In this document: positions 32,928-41,626 of the stretch, piece by piece
Layout: the number at the start of each line of letters is the position of its first letter
Position numbering within the stretch: the stretch's first letter is position 1
Assembly: GCA_048499805.1 (NCBI GenBank)
Contig: JASNZF010000001.1
Span: forward strand, 372,001-436,000
Length of the DNA: 64,000 bases
Direction: 5' to 3'
Source: JAWXBA01 sp048499805
GTDB lineage: Bacteria > Gemmatimonadota > Gemmatimonadetes > Gemmatimonadales > GWC2-71-9
The notes under the pieces: generated by a model
The model's input: the letters and a program-made list of their open reading frames with translations, nothing else
Told to the model about the DNA's origin: nothing
Databases searched by the model: none
Translations under genes and position numbers: made by a program

Positions 32928-33617
32928 ATGATGATGACCCGCGAGCCCGGCACCGAGCCGCTGACCCACTCCGCCGAGGACTACCTCAAGGCGATCTACA
33001 CCCTCTCGGGGGACGCCCCGGCCTCCACCTCCCAGATCGCCCAGCGGCTCGAGCTTGCCCCCGCCTCGGTCAGTGGCATGATCCGTCGCCTGTCGGACCA
33101 GGGTCTCCTCGATCATGAGCCGTATCGCGGGGTGCTGCTGACCGACGCGGGCCGGACGGTTGCGTTGCGGATGCTCCGGCGTCACCGCCTGATCGAGGCG
33201 TACCTGGTCGAGTACCTGGGATACCAGTGGGACAATGTCCATGCCGAGGCCGAGCGGCTCGAGCATGCCGTGTCGGACGTCCTGATCGAGCGGATGGCCG
33301 CGGCCCTGGGACACCCCACCGTGGACCCGCACGGCGACCCGATCCCCGGACCCGACGGCGCCATTGAAGAACCTGACTACGTGCCGCTGGCGCTGCTCGA
33401 GCCGGGCGAGGCCGCGGTGCTCCGCCGGGTAGGCACCAGTCATCCCGGCCGGCTCCGCTACATCGCGGAGCTGGGTCTCCAGCCGGGAGCGCTGGTGAAT
33501 GTGGTGTCGCGCCAGCCGTTCGAGGGACCCGTCACCATTCACGTCGATGGCGGCGAGCAGGTGGTGGCCCACGACCTGGCGCTGCTGCTCCTCTGTGTCA
33601 GGGGGGACGATGCCTAG
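32928..33617 (+). CDS. DtxR/MntR-family metalloregulator with FeoA domain
   Basis: 229-residue soluble DtxR-type repressor. The winged helix is HSAEDYLKAIYTLSGDAPASTS, then LELAPASVSGMIRRLSDQGLL. The metal site and dimer interface follow (WDNVHAEAERLEHAVSDVLIERM, HPTVDPHGDPIPG), and the C-terminus is SH3/FeoA-like (LEPGEAAVLRRVG, LLQPGALVNVV-type). Three consecutive ATG codons at 32928 follow GAGG; the first is used here. It is the probable iron or manganese sensor acting at the duplicated site before 29610. It overlaps the next gene by 8 bases. Confidence 0.92.
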   Translation: MMMTREPGTEPLTHSAEDYLKAIYTLSGDAPASTSQIAQRLELAPASVSGMIRRLSDQGLLDHEPYRGVLLTDAGRTVALRMLRRHRLIEAYLVEYLGYQWDNVHAEAERLEHAVSDVLIERMAAALGHPTVDPHGDPIPGPDGAIEEPDYVPLALLEPGEAAVLRRVGTSHPGRLRYIAELGLQPGALVNVVSRQPFEGPVTIHVDGGEQVVAHDLALLLLCVRGDDA

Positions 33618-34869
33618 GGCGATCGGCGTCGCGGCGCGCTGGATTCTCCTGACGATCCTAGTCGGGGGGTGCAGCGCGATCCTGCCTTCGGCCCCGGACG
33701 ATGCCACCCTGCTCGAGGGCCCGATCGCGGGGCTCAGCGGTCCCCAGCTGGCAGCCTTCCTGGCGGGGGACGCGGAGTTCAGCCGCCGGTTCAGCGTCGC
33801 CGAGGGGCTTGGCCCGATCTTCGTCGCCGCCTCGTGCGAGAGCTGCCACGTCGGTGACGGCAAGGGCCACCCGGTCTTCAACCTGACCCGGTTCGGTCGG
33901 AGCACGCCGACGGGCTTCGACCCGATGCGCGAGCATGGCGGGCCGCAGGTGCAGAACCGGGCCATCCTCAACTACGTGGCCGAGGTGGTGCCCCACGGCG
34001 TGACCGGTGTCTCGGTGTTCACCGCGCCGGCCGTGACCGGCCTCGGACTGCTCGAGGCGGTGCCGGATGCGGCCCTCTTCGCCATGGCCGATCCTGACGA
34101 CCTGGACGGCGACGGGATCTCCGGCCGCGTGCAGTTGATCGACGCCTCGGAGTTCATCGCTGACGTGGCCCGACTCGACCTCCTCCTGGATGCGGAGCCG
34201 GGGCGGAACCTGCCGGTGGACGGGAAGTTCGTCGGCCGGTTCGGCAAGAAGGCCGCCGCCATCAACCTGCTGCACCAGACCGTCACTGCGTACCGCGAGG
34301 ACATGGGGCTCACCACCGACCTGATCCCGGATGATCCGGTCAATCCGCTGGTCGGGGGCGGAGCGGCCGACCAGGTGCCCGACCCCGAGGTGCCGTCCAG
34401 CACCGTCGGCAATGTCGTCTTCTACCTCAAAACGCTCCGGCCGCCGCCGCGCCGTGGAGCGGCCGATCCTGCCGTGGTGGCCGGGGAACAGCTCTTTGCC
34501 CAGACCGGCTGCGCCAGCTGTCACCGCCCGACCCTCACCACCGGCCCGAGCCGGATCGTCCCGCTCGATCGGGTGACGTTCCACCCCTACACGGACCTGC
34601 TGCTCCACGACATGGGTCCCGAGCTGGACGACGGCTACACCGAGGGCAGCGCCACCACCGCCGAGTGGCGCACCCCGCCGCTCTGGGGCATTGGCCTCGC
34701 CGAGCAGGCCCAGGGCGGCCGCGCCTTCTACCTGCATGACGGGCGTGCCACGTCACTCCGCGCCGCGATCGAGTTTCACGGTGGCGAGGGCGCCGCCGCG
34801 CGCGCCGCCTTCCGCGCCCTATCTCCCGCCGAGCAGGAACTGCTGCTCGCCTTCCTGAGGTCGCTGTGA
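33610..34869 (+). CDS. Di-heme oxidoreductase (DHOR/DUF1111) lipoprotein
   Basis: 419-residue exported cytochrome of the DUF1111/DHOR family. The signal peptide ends in a lipobox (LTILVGGC). Two c-heme sites, CESCH at about residue 77 and CASCH at about 300, lie in the family context GGPQVQNRAI, GLGLLEAVPDAALFAMADPDDLDGDGISGR, RPYTDLLLHDMGP-like HPYTDLLLHDMGPELDDG and WRTPPLWGIGL, with HDGRATSLRAAIEFHGGE near the end. Redox role in periplasm or at the surface; substrate unknown. Its place between feoB/dtxR and a Rieske gene suggests iron-linked electron transfer. It overlaps both neighbours by 4-8 bases. Confidence 0.9.
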   Translation: MPRAIGVAARWILLTILVGGCSAILPSAPDDATLLEGPIAGLSGPQLAAFLAGDAEFSRRFSVAEGLGPIFVAASCESCHVGDGKGHPVFNLTRFGRSTPTGFDPMREHGGPQVQNRAILNYVAEVVPHGVTGVSVFTAPAVTGLGLLEAVPDAALFAMADPDDLDGDGISGRVQLIDASEFIADVARLDLLLDAEPGRNLPVDGKFVGRFGKKAAAINLLHQTVTAYREDMGLTTDLIPDDPVNPLVGGGAADQVPDPEVPSSTVGNVVFYLKTLRPPPRRGAADPAVVAGEQLFAQTGCASCHRPTLTTGPSRIVPLDRVTFHPYTDLLLHDMGPELDDGYTEGSATTAEWRTPPLWGIGLAEQAQGGRAFYLHDGRATSLRAAIEFHGGEGAAARAAFRALSPAEQELLLAFLRSL

Positions 34870-35306
34870 ACCGCCGCGAGTTCCTGGCCAGGGCCGAGTG
34901 CCTCCCGATCGCCGCCGCGGCCTCGGGGCTCACCCTGCCGCTCGGCGGGTGCATCGGGTTCCACTACGTCTCTACCTCGGTCGCCAACAACCGGCTGGTG
35001 GTCCGGCTCGAGGACCTGGGCGACCGGCACTTCGCCCTCCTCGACGCCCCCGGCCTGGCGCTGCCGCTTTACCTCTTCCGGCGGGATGACGGGTCCTGGT
35101 CGGCCGTCTCCACCCGGTGCATGCACCGGGGCTGCCAGGTGGAGCCCGCGGACGGGCACCTGGTCTGCCCCTGCCATGGCAGCGAGTACAGCAACACCGG
35201 CGAGGTGCTCAAGGGCCCGACCCAGCGCCCGCTCCGTGCACTCACCGCCGTGGAGGACGGCGACCGGGTGCTGATCGAGCTGCCCGAGGACCGGAGCGGA
35301 TGGTGA
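34866..35306 (+). CDS. Rieske [2Fe-2S] lipoprotein with twin-arginine signal
   Basis: 146-residue protein. The N-terminus MNRREFLARAE is a twin-arginine signal and ends in LPLGGC, a lipobox. The Rieske cluster ligands are CMHRGC and, 16 residues on, CPCHGSEY, with the usual GEVLKGPTQRPLRAL after it. This is the soluble-fragment type (about 100-residue domain), not a full cytochrome bc1 Rieske with its long hinge. Start GTG at 34866 overlaps the DHOR stop (GTGA). An electron carrier between the di-heme protein and another partner is the natural inference. Confidence 0.9.
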   Translation: MNRREFLARAECLPIAAAASGLTLPLGGCIGFHYVSTSVANNRLVVRLEDLGDRHFALLDAPGLALPLYLFRRDDGSWSAVSTRCMHRGCQVEPADGHLVCPCHGSEYSNTGEVLKGPTQRPLRALTAVEDGDRVLIELPEDRSGW

Positions 35307-36481
35307 GGCGCGGCGGATGGCTCGGACTCGCCGGCGCGGTCGCGGTGGCCTCCGCCGCCATGGCGCAGGACACCACCATGGTGCAGGGTGGCATCTACCA
35401 ACGGCCCTTCCTCGTCTCCGAGGGGCGGACGGCGGTGGGGGGCTACGCCGAGGGCGGTGCCTCGTGGTTCCGCACCGATGGGGTGGGGGAGGGTGCCGGC
35501 CTCGAGCTGCGCCGATTCAACATCTTCCTCTTCAGCTCGGCGGGCCGCCGGCTCCGGTTCATCTCCGAGCTGGAGTTCGAGCATGGCACCGAGGAGATCG
35601 CGCTCGAGACCGCCCTGGTGGACTTCACCATCACGCCGTCGCTGATCCTCCGTGGCGGCATCCTCCTGCCGCCGGTCGGCGCGTTCAACGTCAACCACGA
35701 CGCGCCGCGGTACGATTTCGTGGACCGGCCGCTGGTCTCCACCGAGGTCATCCCGGCCACCCTCTCCGAGCCCGGTATCGGGGTGCACGGCCGCCTGGCG
35801 CCGCCCGGGTTCAGCCTCTCCTACGACGCCTACCTGACCAACGGCCTCGACGAGGGGGTGCTCCTCAACGAGAGCGGACGGACCCGGCTGGCCAGCGGCA
35901 AGGGGGAGGAACGGTTCGCCGAGGACAACAACGGATCCCCGGCCCTCTCGGCCCGGATCGGGGCGCAGCGGCGGGACCTCGGCGAGGTCGGGCTCTCGGT
36001 GTATGGCGGGATCTACAATCGCTACCGGATCGAGGGGGAGCGGGTGGACGAGCCGCGCTGGCTGTCGCTCGTGGCGCTGGATCTCGCCACCACCATCGGC
36101 GCGCTCGACCTGCGCGGTGAGGTGGCCCGGGCGGCCGTGAACCTCCCGGCCGACCTCCGCGAGATGCTGGGTGGCACCCAGTGGGGCTTCCACCTCGATG
36201 CCGTGCTGCCGGTCTGGCACCCGCGCATCGCGGCGTTGGAGGATCCGGTGGTGAGTCTCGGCCTCCGGCTGGAGCGGGTGGACTACAATGTCGGAACCTT
36301 CACCTCCACCGGGGCCTCCATCGGGGATGAGACCAGCGCGGTCACCCTCGCGGCCAGTCTCCGGCCGGTGCCCGGCACGGTCTTCCGCCTCAACTATCGG
36401 CGCGAGTCCCACCGCGACCTGCAGGGCAACCCACCGGTGAAGACGGCCGGCTTCCAGCTCGGCTTCGCCACCTACTTCTGA
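35300..36481 (+). CDS. Outer-membrane porin (phosphate-selective-porin-like)
   Basis: 393 residues with a signal peptide ending AAMAQ. Alternating amphipathic strands run throughout (FISELEFEHGTEEIALETALVDFTI, LSLVALDLATTIGALDLRGEVARA, TVFRLNYRRESHRDLQGN), with an aromatic C-terminal residue (FATYF), typical of beta-barrels. The ELEFEHG segment and overall spacing fit OprO/OprP-type porins. The ATG overlaps the Rieske stop, so it is the last gene of the iron operon. It may be the outer-membrane component for electron transfer or substrate entry. Confidence 0.82.
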   Translation: MVRRGGWLGLAGAVAVASAAMAQDTTMVQGGIYQRPFLVSEGRTAVGGYAEGGASWFRTDGVGEGAGLELRRFNIFLFSSAGRRLRFISELEFEHGTEEIALETALVDFTITPSLILRGGILLPPVGAFNVNHDAPRYDFVDRPLVSTEVIPATLSEPGIGVHGRLAPPGFSLSYDAYLTNGLDEGVLLNESGRTRLASGKGEERFAEDNNGSPALSARIGAQRRDLGEVGLSVYGGIYNRYRIEGERVDEPRWLSLVALDLATTIGALDLRGEVARAAVNLPADLREMLGGTQWGFHLDAVLPVWHPRIAALEDPVVSLGLRLERVDYNVGTFTSTGASIGDETSAVTLAASLRPVPGTVFRLNYRRESHRDLQGNPPVKTAGFQLGFATYF

Positions 36482-36493
36482 GCGGGGTGGCGG

Positions 36494-38668
36494 CTACCAG
36501 CGCACCTTCATCCCCCCGTTCACCACCCGTCCCTCGAGCGGCGCCCAGGCGTCGGTCGTCCAGCGGCCACCCGGTCCGGCCGTCGGCCGGACCAGGGGGT
36601 CGGTGGTCGTCTGCCTGACACTGGTGAGGTTTTCGAAGTTGATGAACAGTCGCGCCCAGCCCACCTGGCGCTCCACCAGCGCCCCGAGGATGGTGTACGC
36701 CGGGCTCTCGCTGCGGTAGGGATCGTCCTCCAGCGCCTGCCGCCCAGTGTGGTACAGCTCGATCCCGATCCGCCCGCTGCCCTCCCACTCGTACATCCCC
36801 ACCACCCCAAGGGCGTGGCGGGCGTTCAGGGCGACCTCGCGCCGTCCCACCGGGGAGTCCGGCAACGGCTCGCGTGCCCGGAGGTAGGTGTAGCTCGCAG
36901 TCAGGTGGATGCCCTCACGGTGCATCCGGGCCAGGAACTCCCCCCCCCACGTCCGGACCGGCCCGTCCTGGTTGAGGAGCACCTGGTCGTGGCCATCGAC
37001 GCTCCGGAGATCCACCACCGCGACTGGATGGCGGATGCGGGATCCGAACACCGTCGCATTGAACTCGAAGTCGCCGACGTGGTACCCAACGTCCACCATC
37101 CCGCCGGCCGCACGCTCGGCCTCCAGCGCCGCCGGTTGCTCCACTCCGCCGAGGCCGGTGACCTCGGTGGCCTCCACCAGGGCAGTCGGCCCGAAGTAAC
37201 CGCTTCCCCCTGACGCACGGAGCGTCCACCCATCCCGCGGACGGAGGACCATGGAAAGCCGGGGACTGAGGAACGTCCCGTAGCGGTTGTGGTGGTCCAG
37301 GCGGGCGCTGGCCGCGAGGCCGAGCTGCCGGGCTGGATCCCATTCGAGCTGGCCAAAGAGCGCGGGAATGCTGTAGTCGAAGTCGAAGCGCGAGACCTGC
37401 TCCGACCGATACTGGTCGGCCTGCCACGCGGCCCCGGCCACCCAGGTGACGCGATCCGCATGTCCCACCACGGCAGCCTCGAGGAAGCCGGTGAGGTGGC
37501 GATCACTCTCCGTCGCCGGTCCGAAACCATGGTCGTGGGACTGGGACATCCCCGAGGCGCGGACTGCCAGGAAGCGCGAGGGGCCGAGCGTCATCCGTCC
37601 GACCAGCCCGGCATCGAGGCGCCGGGTCCCGGTTGTCTCTCGCCAGGGGAGGCCGTCCGGTGCGAGTCGCCCGGGCAGGGTGCCGCCCGAGCGTTCCTCG
37701 ATGGTGGCCCCGACGGTTGCGAAGAAGGACTGGCCCCGCCCGTCCTCGTAGTAGACGCGCGGACGCACCACCCCGCGGCGATACCCCGGCACATCGGTCC
37801 AGCCGTCGGCGTCCCGGTCGGTGCGATCCTGCCGGTGCCATCCCCCGAAGACCGACCACCCCCATTCCGGGGTGGCCACCCCGGAGACCCAGGTGGCCAC
37901 ATCGGAGCCGCCGAGGGAGGTCAGGTTGAACAGCGCCTCGCGCTCCCCCGTGGGCCGACGGGAGAGGAGGTTGATCACCCCACCCAGTGCGGCGCTCCCG
38001 TGCAGCGCCGAAGCGGCGCCCTTCAGCACCTCCACCTGGCCCAGGTCCATTGGCGGTACCTGGAGAAGTCCCGGCCCGCTCGCCTGGTCGCCATGGAGGG
38101 GGAGGCCGTCACTCAACAGCAGGGTGTAGCGGCCGCGCAGACCCTGAACGCGGATGTTGGCACCGCCGAGGGAGGGGGAGGTGTTCTGGATCCGGAGGCC
38201 ACCGGTCTCGTTCAGCATCATGGCGATGTCGCCGGGGGTCATCAGGACCTTCTCGTCGATCTCCTCCTGGCCCAGCACCTCGATGCGCAGGGGTTGGTCC
38301 TCGAGGCGCCGGTTGGATCGGGTGACGTTGACGACCAGTTCCTCGAGCTCCACCTCCCCGCGGGACAGCTCCACGGTCAGCAGGGTATCACCGCCGGCGG
38401 CAAGCCGCAGGGTGAGCATGGCCGGGAAGTACCCGATGCGTGAGGCGGTGACGACCACGTCTCCGGCCCGCACCCGGAGCCGGGCCCGGCCGGAGGCGTC
38501 GGTCAACTGGCTGGCGCCCCCGGCCTGCACCCGGGCCTCGGCCAGCGGGATCCCCTCGGTGACGACCAGCACCCGCACGGTGGCGGAGTCGGCCTGGAGG
38601 GCCCCTGCCGTCGCGGGGGACAGCAGCCAACCACTGGCCAGGAGCACGGCCAGGGACAGTCGGGTCAT
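36494..38668 (-). CDS. TonB-dependent receptor
   Basis: 724-residue outer-membrane receptor. A signal peptide (ending AGALQ) is followed by a carboxypeptidase-regulatory-like domain at about 25-105 (ARVQAGGASQLTDASGRARLRV). The plug is at about 110-230 (IEVLGQEEIDEK, GGANIRVQGLRGRYTLLLSDGLPLHG, VEVLKGAASALHGSAALGGVINLL). A 22-strand barrel occupies the rest, ending in KVRW. The type is that of siderophore/cobalamin receptors; the ligand cannot be read. It converges on the iron operon (12 bases between stops). Its start overlaps the stop of the upstream dehydrogenase gene by ATGA. Confidence 0.92.
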   Translation of the reverse strand: MTRLSLAVLLASGWLLSPATAGALQADSATVRVLVVTEGIPLAEARVQAGGASQLTDASGRARLRVRAGDVVVTASRIGYFPAMLTLRLAAGGDTLLTVELSRGEVELEELVVNVTRSNRRLEDQPLRIEVLGQEEIDEKVLMTPGDIAMMLNETGGLRIQNTSPSLGGANIRVQGLRGRYTLLLSDGLPLHGDQASGPGLLQVPPMDLGQVEVLKGAASALHGSAALGGVINLLSRRPTGEREALFNLTSLGGSDVATWVSGVATPEWGWSVFGGWHRQDRTDRDADGWTDVPGYRRGVVRPRVYYEDGRGQSFFATVGATIEERSGGTLPGRLAPDGLPWRETTGTRRLDAGLVGRMTLGPSRFLAVRASGMSQSHDHGFGPATESDRHLTGFLEAAVVGHADRVTWVAGAAWQADQYRSEQVSRFDFDYSIPALFGQLEWDPARQLGLAASARLDHHNRYGTFLSPRLSMVLRPRDGWTLRASGGSGYFGPTALVEATEVTGLGGVEQPAALEAERAAGGMVDVGYHVGDFEFNATVFGSRIRHPVAVVDLRSVDGHDQVLLNQDGPVRTWGGEFLARMHREGIHLTASYTYLRAREPLPDSPVGRREVALNARHALGVVGMYEWEGSGRIGIELYHTGRQALEDDPYRSESPAYTILGALVERQVGWARLFINFENLTSVRQTTTDPLVRPTAGPGGRWTTDAWAPLEGRVVNGGMKVRW

Positions 38669-39612
38669 GGGGTGCCCTGGCGCAGGGTGATCAAGGCCGC
38701 CAGACGCCGGTCCCGTTCCTCCCGGACCGGCTGGCTGTCGCCGGGATAGGCGGTCTCGAGCGCGCGCGTCAAGCGGTACAGCTCCTCGCTGTCGAGGCTG
38801 GTCCGCTGGCTCAACGCCCGCCACCACCCCTCGTACGTGCCGAGTTGCCCGCTCAACGACACCGTGAGGTCGCGCGCGCCGGCGGCAAGGACCTGGCGCA
38901 GGTGGGGGCCCACCGCGACCCACGCGGCGGCCGGTCCATCCGACACCACCCGGTCAAGGTCCCGGACCGAGATGACCCCGTCGAGCACCAGGTCGATGCA
39001 CTCCCGCCACACCGCCGCCGCCACCCGGCCGCTGACGTTCCCCGGCACTTCCGCCTGCAGGACGACCGGCATCCGGTCGAGGCGCTGGAGCCAGAACCGG
39101 ACGGTGGCCACGCACGCCGGCTCGGTGAGGGGGCTGGGAATGACCTCGACGATCGGCATGTACTCCACGGGCGACCAGGGATTGACGCAGAGCAACCGCT
39201 CCGGCCGCCGGAGCCGGGCGCAGAGGGCGCTGGCATGGTATCGGAGGCTCGAGCTGGTGAGAATGGCAGCCAGGCGGCAGACCTGCTCGACCTGCTCCAG
39301 CAGCCTCTGGCGCTGGCCCAGGTCCTCCGGGCCTGTCTCGATGATCCAGTCCGCGTCGGTGACGGTCTGCAGCAGGCTACGGCCACAGGTGAACGCGGCC
39401 AGCCCCGCCTCCACGACCTCCCCGGTCGCCATGCCCCGGAGCTGCAGCTGGCGGACCCGGCCAATCACCTCGGTGCGGGCGTCGTCGGAGAGGCTTGCAC
39501 TCGGGTCGAACAGCGTCACCTGCCAGCCGTGCGAGACGGCCAGCGTGGCCCAGCCCCGGCCGATGCCCCCCGCGCCGATTACCGCCACCAGCGGTTTGGC
39601 CGTATCTGTCAT
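38665..39612 (-). CDS. 3-hydroxyacyl-CoA dehydrogenase / lambda-crystallin-type NAD dehydrogenase
   Basis: 315 residues. The Rossmann motif is VAVIGAGGIGRGWATLAVSHGW at about residue 10, with an acidic FDPS after strand 2. TSSSLRYHASALCA and the catalytic region VNPWSPVEYMPIVEVIPSPLT (His replaced by Trp-Ser in the usual 'NHP/HPFN' position) follow. A helical C-terminal domain completes the family. The absence of the standard catalytic His-Pro pair at NPWSPV is worth noting and makes the substrate uncertain. It is translationally coupled to the TonB receptor. GGAG five bases before the ATG supports the start. Confidence 0.82.
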   Translation of the reverse strand: MTDTAKPLVAVIGAGGIGRGWATLAVSHGWQVTLFDPSASLSDDARTEVIGRVRQLQLRGMATGEVVEAGLAAFTCGRSLLQTVTDADWIIETGPEDLGQRQRLLEQVEQVCRLAAILTSSSLRYHASALCARLRRPERLLCVNPWSPVEYMPIVEVIPSPLTEPACVATVRFWLQRLDRMPVVLQAEVPGNVSGRVAAAVWRECIDLVLDGVISVRDLDRVVSDGPAAAWVAVGPHLRQVLAAGARDLTVSLSGQLGTYEGWWRALSQRTSLDSEELYRLTRALETAYPGDSQPVREERDRRLAALITLRQGTP

Positions 39613-39667
39613 GCCTGCTCCGGCGAGTCGGGAGAGGGGCCCTCTTCTGGAAAGGCGGACTCGGGCA

Positions 39668-39673
39668 AATCTA
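39668..39673 (-). promoter_or_regulatory. -10 box of the dehydrogenase-TonB receptor operon
   Basis: TAGATT on the minus strand gives initiation near 39661 and a leader of about 50 bases that carries the GGAG before the ATG at 39612. The -35 element is weak. Confidence 0.4.
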
Positions 39674-39712
39674 GCAGGAACGTGCCCGCGACTGGGCGGC
39701 GGGGACAGATGC

Positions 39713-39746
39713 GCGAGGGGCGGTCGCTGGTGCGACCGCCCCTCGC
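39713..39746. terminator. Strong hairpin downstream of the small outer-membrane gene
   Basis: A perfect 15-bp stem, GCGAGGGGCGGTCGC, with loop TGGT and its complement at 39732-39746. It ends the minus-strand gene at 39779-40318. There is no strong U-tract, so efficiency as an intrinsic terminator is uncertain. Confidence 0.65.
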
Positions 39747-39778
39747 CATTCCGGTGACGGCGTGCTGCCTGCCGGGTG

Positions 39779-40318
39779 CTACTTCAGTCGCAGCGTGACA
39801 CCTGCGGTCACCGGCATGTAGGAGGTCGTGCCGCCATTCTTCGAGGCGGTCACATAGGCCGCCTCGACGAAGACGCGGGTGCTGCCGGTTCCGAAGACGA
39901 GTCCTGCGCCGCCCCCGAAGCCGAATGCCGACTCGCTGTCCCCGTCGTAGCTCTGCATCATGAGGCCGGCGCTACCATGCACGTAGGGCGTGACCGATCC
40001 GGAGCTGGTCAGCGAATAGGTGAGCCCTGCCATCGGGGTGACATTGGTCGCCTTCGGGGCACCGTCCGCACCACCGTCCTCACTGAACTGGTGGTACCCC
40101 ACCGTGGCCCGGACGCCGAGCTGGCTCCCGTTCGGGCGGATGACGATGCCGGCTCCGCCACCGATGCCCATCTTGGCGAACTCCCCGAAGTCACCGGTCG
40201 GAACGGCGACGGAAGGGCCGATCCCGAACGCCACCCCGGTCTGGGCCTCGGCGCTCGGCGCTGCGGCCAGCGCCATCATCGCCGCCGCCATCGCCGCCGC
40301 CAACTTGATCTGCCGCAT
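39779..40318 (-). CDS. Small outer-membrane beta-barrel protein
   Basis: 179 residues: signal peptide ending PSAEAQ, then eight amphipathic strands (VAFGIGPSVAVPTGDF, GGAGIVIRP, GVRATVGYHQF, VTPYVHGSAGLMM, AFGFGGGAGLVFG, TRVFVEAAYVTA) ending in MPVTAGVTLRLK. This is the OmpX/OmpW-like 'outer membrane protein beta-barrel' pattern common in this kind of genome. The start has GGAGG eight bases upstream. Function unknown. Confidence 0.85.
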   Translation of the reverse strand: MRQIKLAAAMAAAMMALAAAPSAEAQTGVAFGIGPSVAVPTGDFGEFAKMGIGGGAGIVIRPNGSQLGVRATVGYHQFSEDGGADGAPKATNVTPMAGLTYSLTSSGSVTPYVHGSAGLMMQSYDGDSESAFGFGGGAGLVFGTGSTRVFVEAAYVTASKNGGTTSYMPVTAGVTLRLK

Positions 40319-40388
40319 GCTGGTACCTCCAAGAATGAGAAGTGCCCCGGAAAGTCCCTGCCGGATGCGCCCGGGTCGTGCGCACCAC

Positions 40389-40406
40389 CTCGCACAATGG
40401 TGCGAG
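40389..40406. promoter_or_regulatory. Palindrome upstream of the small outer-membrane gene
   Basis: CTCGCAC-AATG-GTGCGAG, a perfect 7-bp inverted repeat about 70 bases before the start at 40318. No U-tract follows in either direction, so an operator or mRNA leader hairpin is more likely than a terminator. Confidence 0.4.
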
Positions 40407-40495
40407 TCTAGCTGGTACGCAACTCGATTCTCGTGAGTTTCATGGTAAAAAACCTTCATTCCTCCCCCTCATCCCGCCACCTCCCTCCCGCCAGG

Positions 40496-41035
40496 TCACG
40501 GCAACTCCCCGGTCAGGCGCCGGATCTGGGCTGTGTGCCGCTCCACGTGGCGCACCTGGAAGAAGAGCCACTGCCGCAGGGTGAGGGGTCCGAATGCCGG
40601 ATGCTCCCAGGCATGGGCATCGACATCCACCGGGGTGGTGCGCAGGAAATCCAGCACACGCTGGCGGTTCTGCCGAAAACTCTCCCCAAGTTCCGCAGGT
40701 GTCGCCCACCGGCCCTTGGGCAGCGTCGCTTCCGGCGCTGGCCGCCGGGTCGGATCCGACATCTGGCGGTCGATCGTCTTCTCCTTCCCCACGCACCCCG
40801 CCAAGACCTCTGGCGCCGCGGGGGATTCGAGGATCCGCTCGAGGATCAGCTTGCGGACCTGCGCCTCGACGATCGCCAGGTGCTCGGCAACCTCCTCCAT
40901 CGACCAGGCACCTTCGGCGGGCTTCCGTCGCCAGGTAGCGTCGGCAACCCCGTGGAAGGTGGCCAGGAACTGGTGGCCGGAAAGCTCCAGGCGGTCGAGC
41001 AGCTCGGGCAGGGACGGGGACGTCGGCGTGGACAT
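40496..41035 (-). CDS. DinB-like (DUF1569-type) protein
   Basis: 179-residue four-helix-bundle protein of the DinB superfamily. It has WRRKPAEGAWSMEEVAEHLAIVEAQV (first metal His), ending HPAFGPLTLRQWLFFQVRHVERHTAQIRRL, with the two C-terminal histidines. Members bind a divalent metal and often transfer or hydrolyse thiol conjugates. Specific activity unknown. The start at 41035 is used because residues before it (in-frame to 41107) are low-complexity and precede the conserved domain. Confidence 0.85.
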   Translation of the reverse strand: MSTPTSPSLPELLDRLELSGHQFLATFHGVADATWRRKPAEGAWSMEEVAEHLAIVEAQVRKLILERILESPAAPEVLAGCVGKEKTIDRQMSDPTRRPAPEATLPKGRWATPAELGESFRQNRQRVLDFLRTTPVDVDAHAWEHPAFGPLTLRQWLFFQVRHVERHTAQIRRLTGELP

Positions 41036-41147
41036 GGACGGGGCCAGTTGTCTGGAGGGGCGAGGTGCGATTCCGTGGAACAGACGGGGTCTGCCGGGAG
41101 GTGTCAAGTCTCGTTCCGCGGGACTTCTCCGGCTCGGGCCAAGCCGG

Positions 41148-41153
41148 TACTAT
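41148..41153 (+). promoter_or_regulatory. -10 box of a leaderless SnoaL-like gene
   Basis: TACTAT ends five bases before the ATG at 41159; no Shine-Dalgarno sequence lies between. Confidence 0.45.
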
Positions 41154-41158
41154 CCAGC

Positions 41159-41554
41159 ATGTCTACCGCCGCGCTCGGACGCTCGCTGATCGATGCCTTT
41201 GCCAAGGGGTGGTCCAAGCCGGACCTCGACGCCATCCTGGCCGTCTTTGCCGATGAAGCCGTCTTCATCGAGGCGCCCTCTGCTGCCCCCTTGGTGGGGA
41301 CGGCGGCGATCCGCCGCTGGTGGGCCGACGTACCCTACTACCAGTCGGAGATTACCGTCACCACCGGAGAGATCTACGTCGCCGGTCCGTGGTTCTCGAC
41401 CGAGTTCAAGGCGGTCTTCCGCCGCCGCCGGACCGGCGACTGGGTGCAGGCCCGCGGGGCCATCTTCTGCGAAACAGACGGGGCTGCCATCACGGAGATG
41501 CGCATGTACTGGCACCGCGAGGTGCTGCCACCGGACACTGGTGTCCGGAACTAG
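41159..41554 (+). CDS. SnoaL-like / NTF2-fold protein
   Basis: 131 residues forming one NTF2-like cone: helices AALGRSLIDAFAKGWSKPDLDAILAVFADEAVF, then strands VGTAAIRRWWADVPYYQSEITVTTGEIY and FKAVFRRRRTGDWVQARGAIFCETDGAAITEMRMYW. Such proteins are small isomerases, hydrolases or binding proteins. No catalytic set can be assigned with confidence. It is probably monocistronic, with a weak hairpin (ACACC/GGTGT near 41575) after it. Confidence 0.82.
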   Translation: MSTAALGRSLIDAFAKGWSKPDLDAILAVFADEAVFIEAPSAAPLVGTAAIRRWWADVPYYQSEITVTTGEIYVAGPWFSTEFKAVFRRRRTGDWVQARGAIFCETDGAAITEMRMYWHREVLPPDTGVRN

Positions 41555-41597
41555 GACATTCTGGCGGACACCTGGCTCCGGTGTGATTTGTAAGATG

Positions 41598-41626
41598 TTG
41601 ACACACAAGTACTTGCGTTGTATCGT
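41598..41626 (+). promoter_or_regulatory. Promoter of the DUF4384 gene
   Basis: TTGACA (41598-41603), 17-base spacer, TATCGT (41621-41626). Together with the iron-operon promoter it is one of only two full TTGACA matches noted. It gives a leader of about 80 bases before 41712. Confidence 0.65.

Noticed and set aside
36482..36493. Terminator between the porin and the TonB receptor
   Set aside because: Only 12 bases separate the convergent stops and no hairpin is present.
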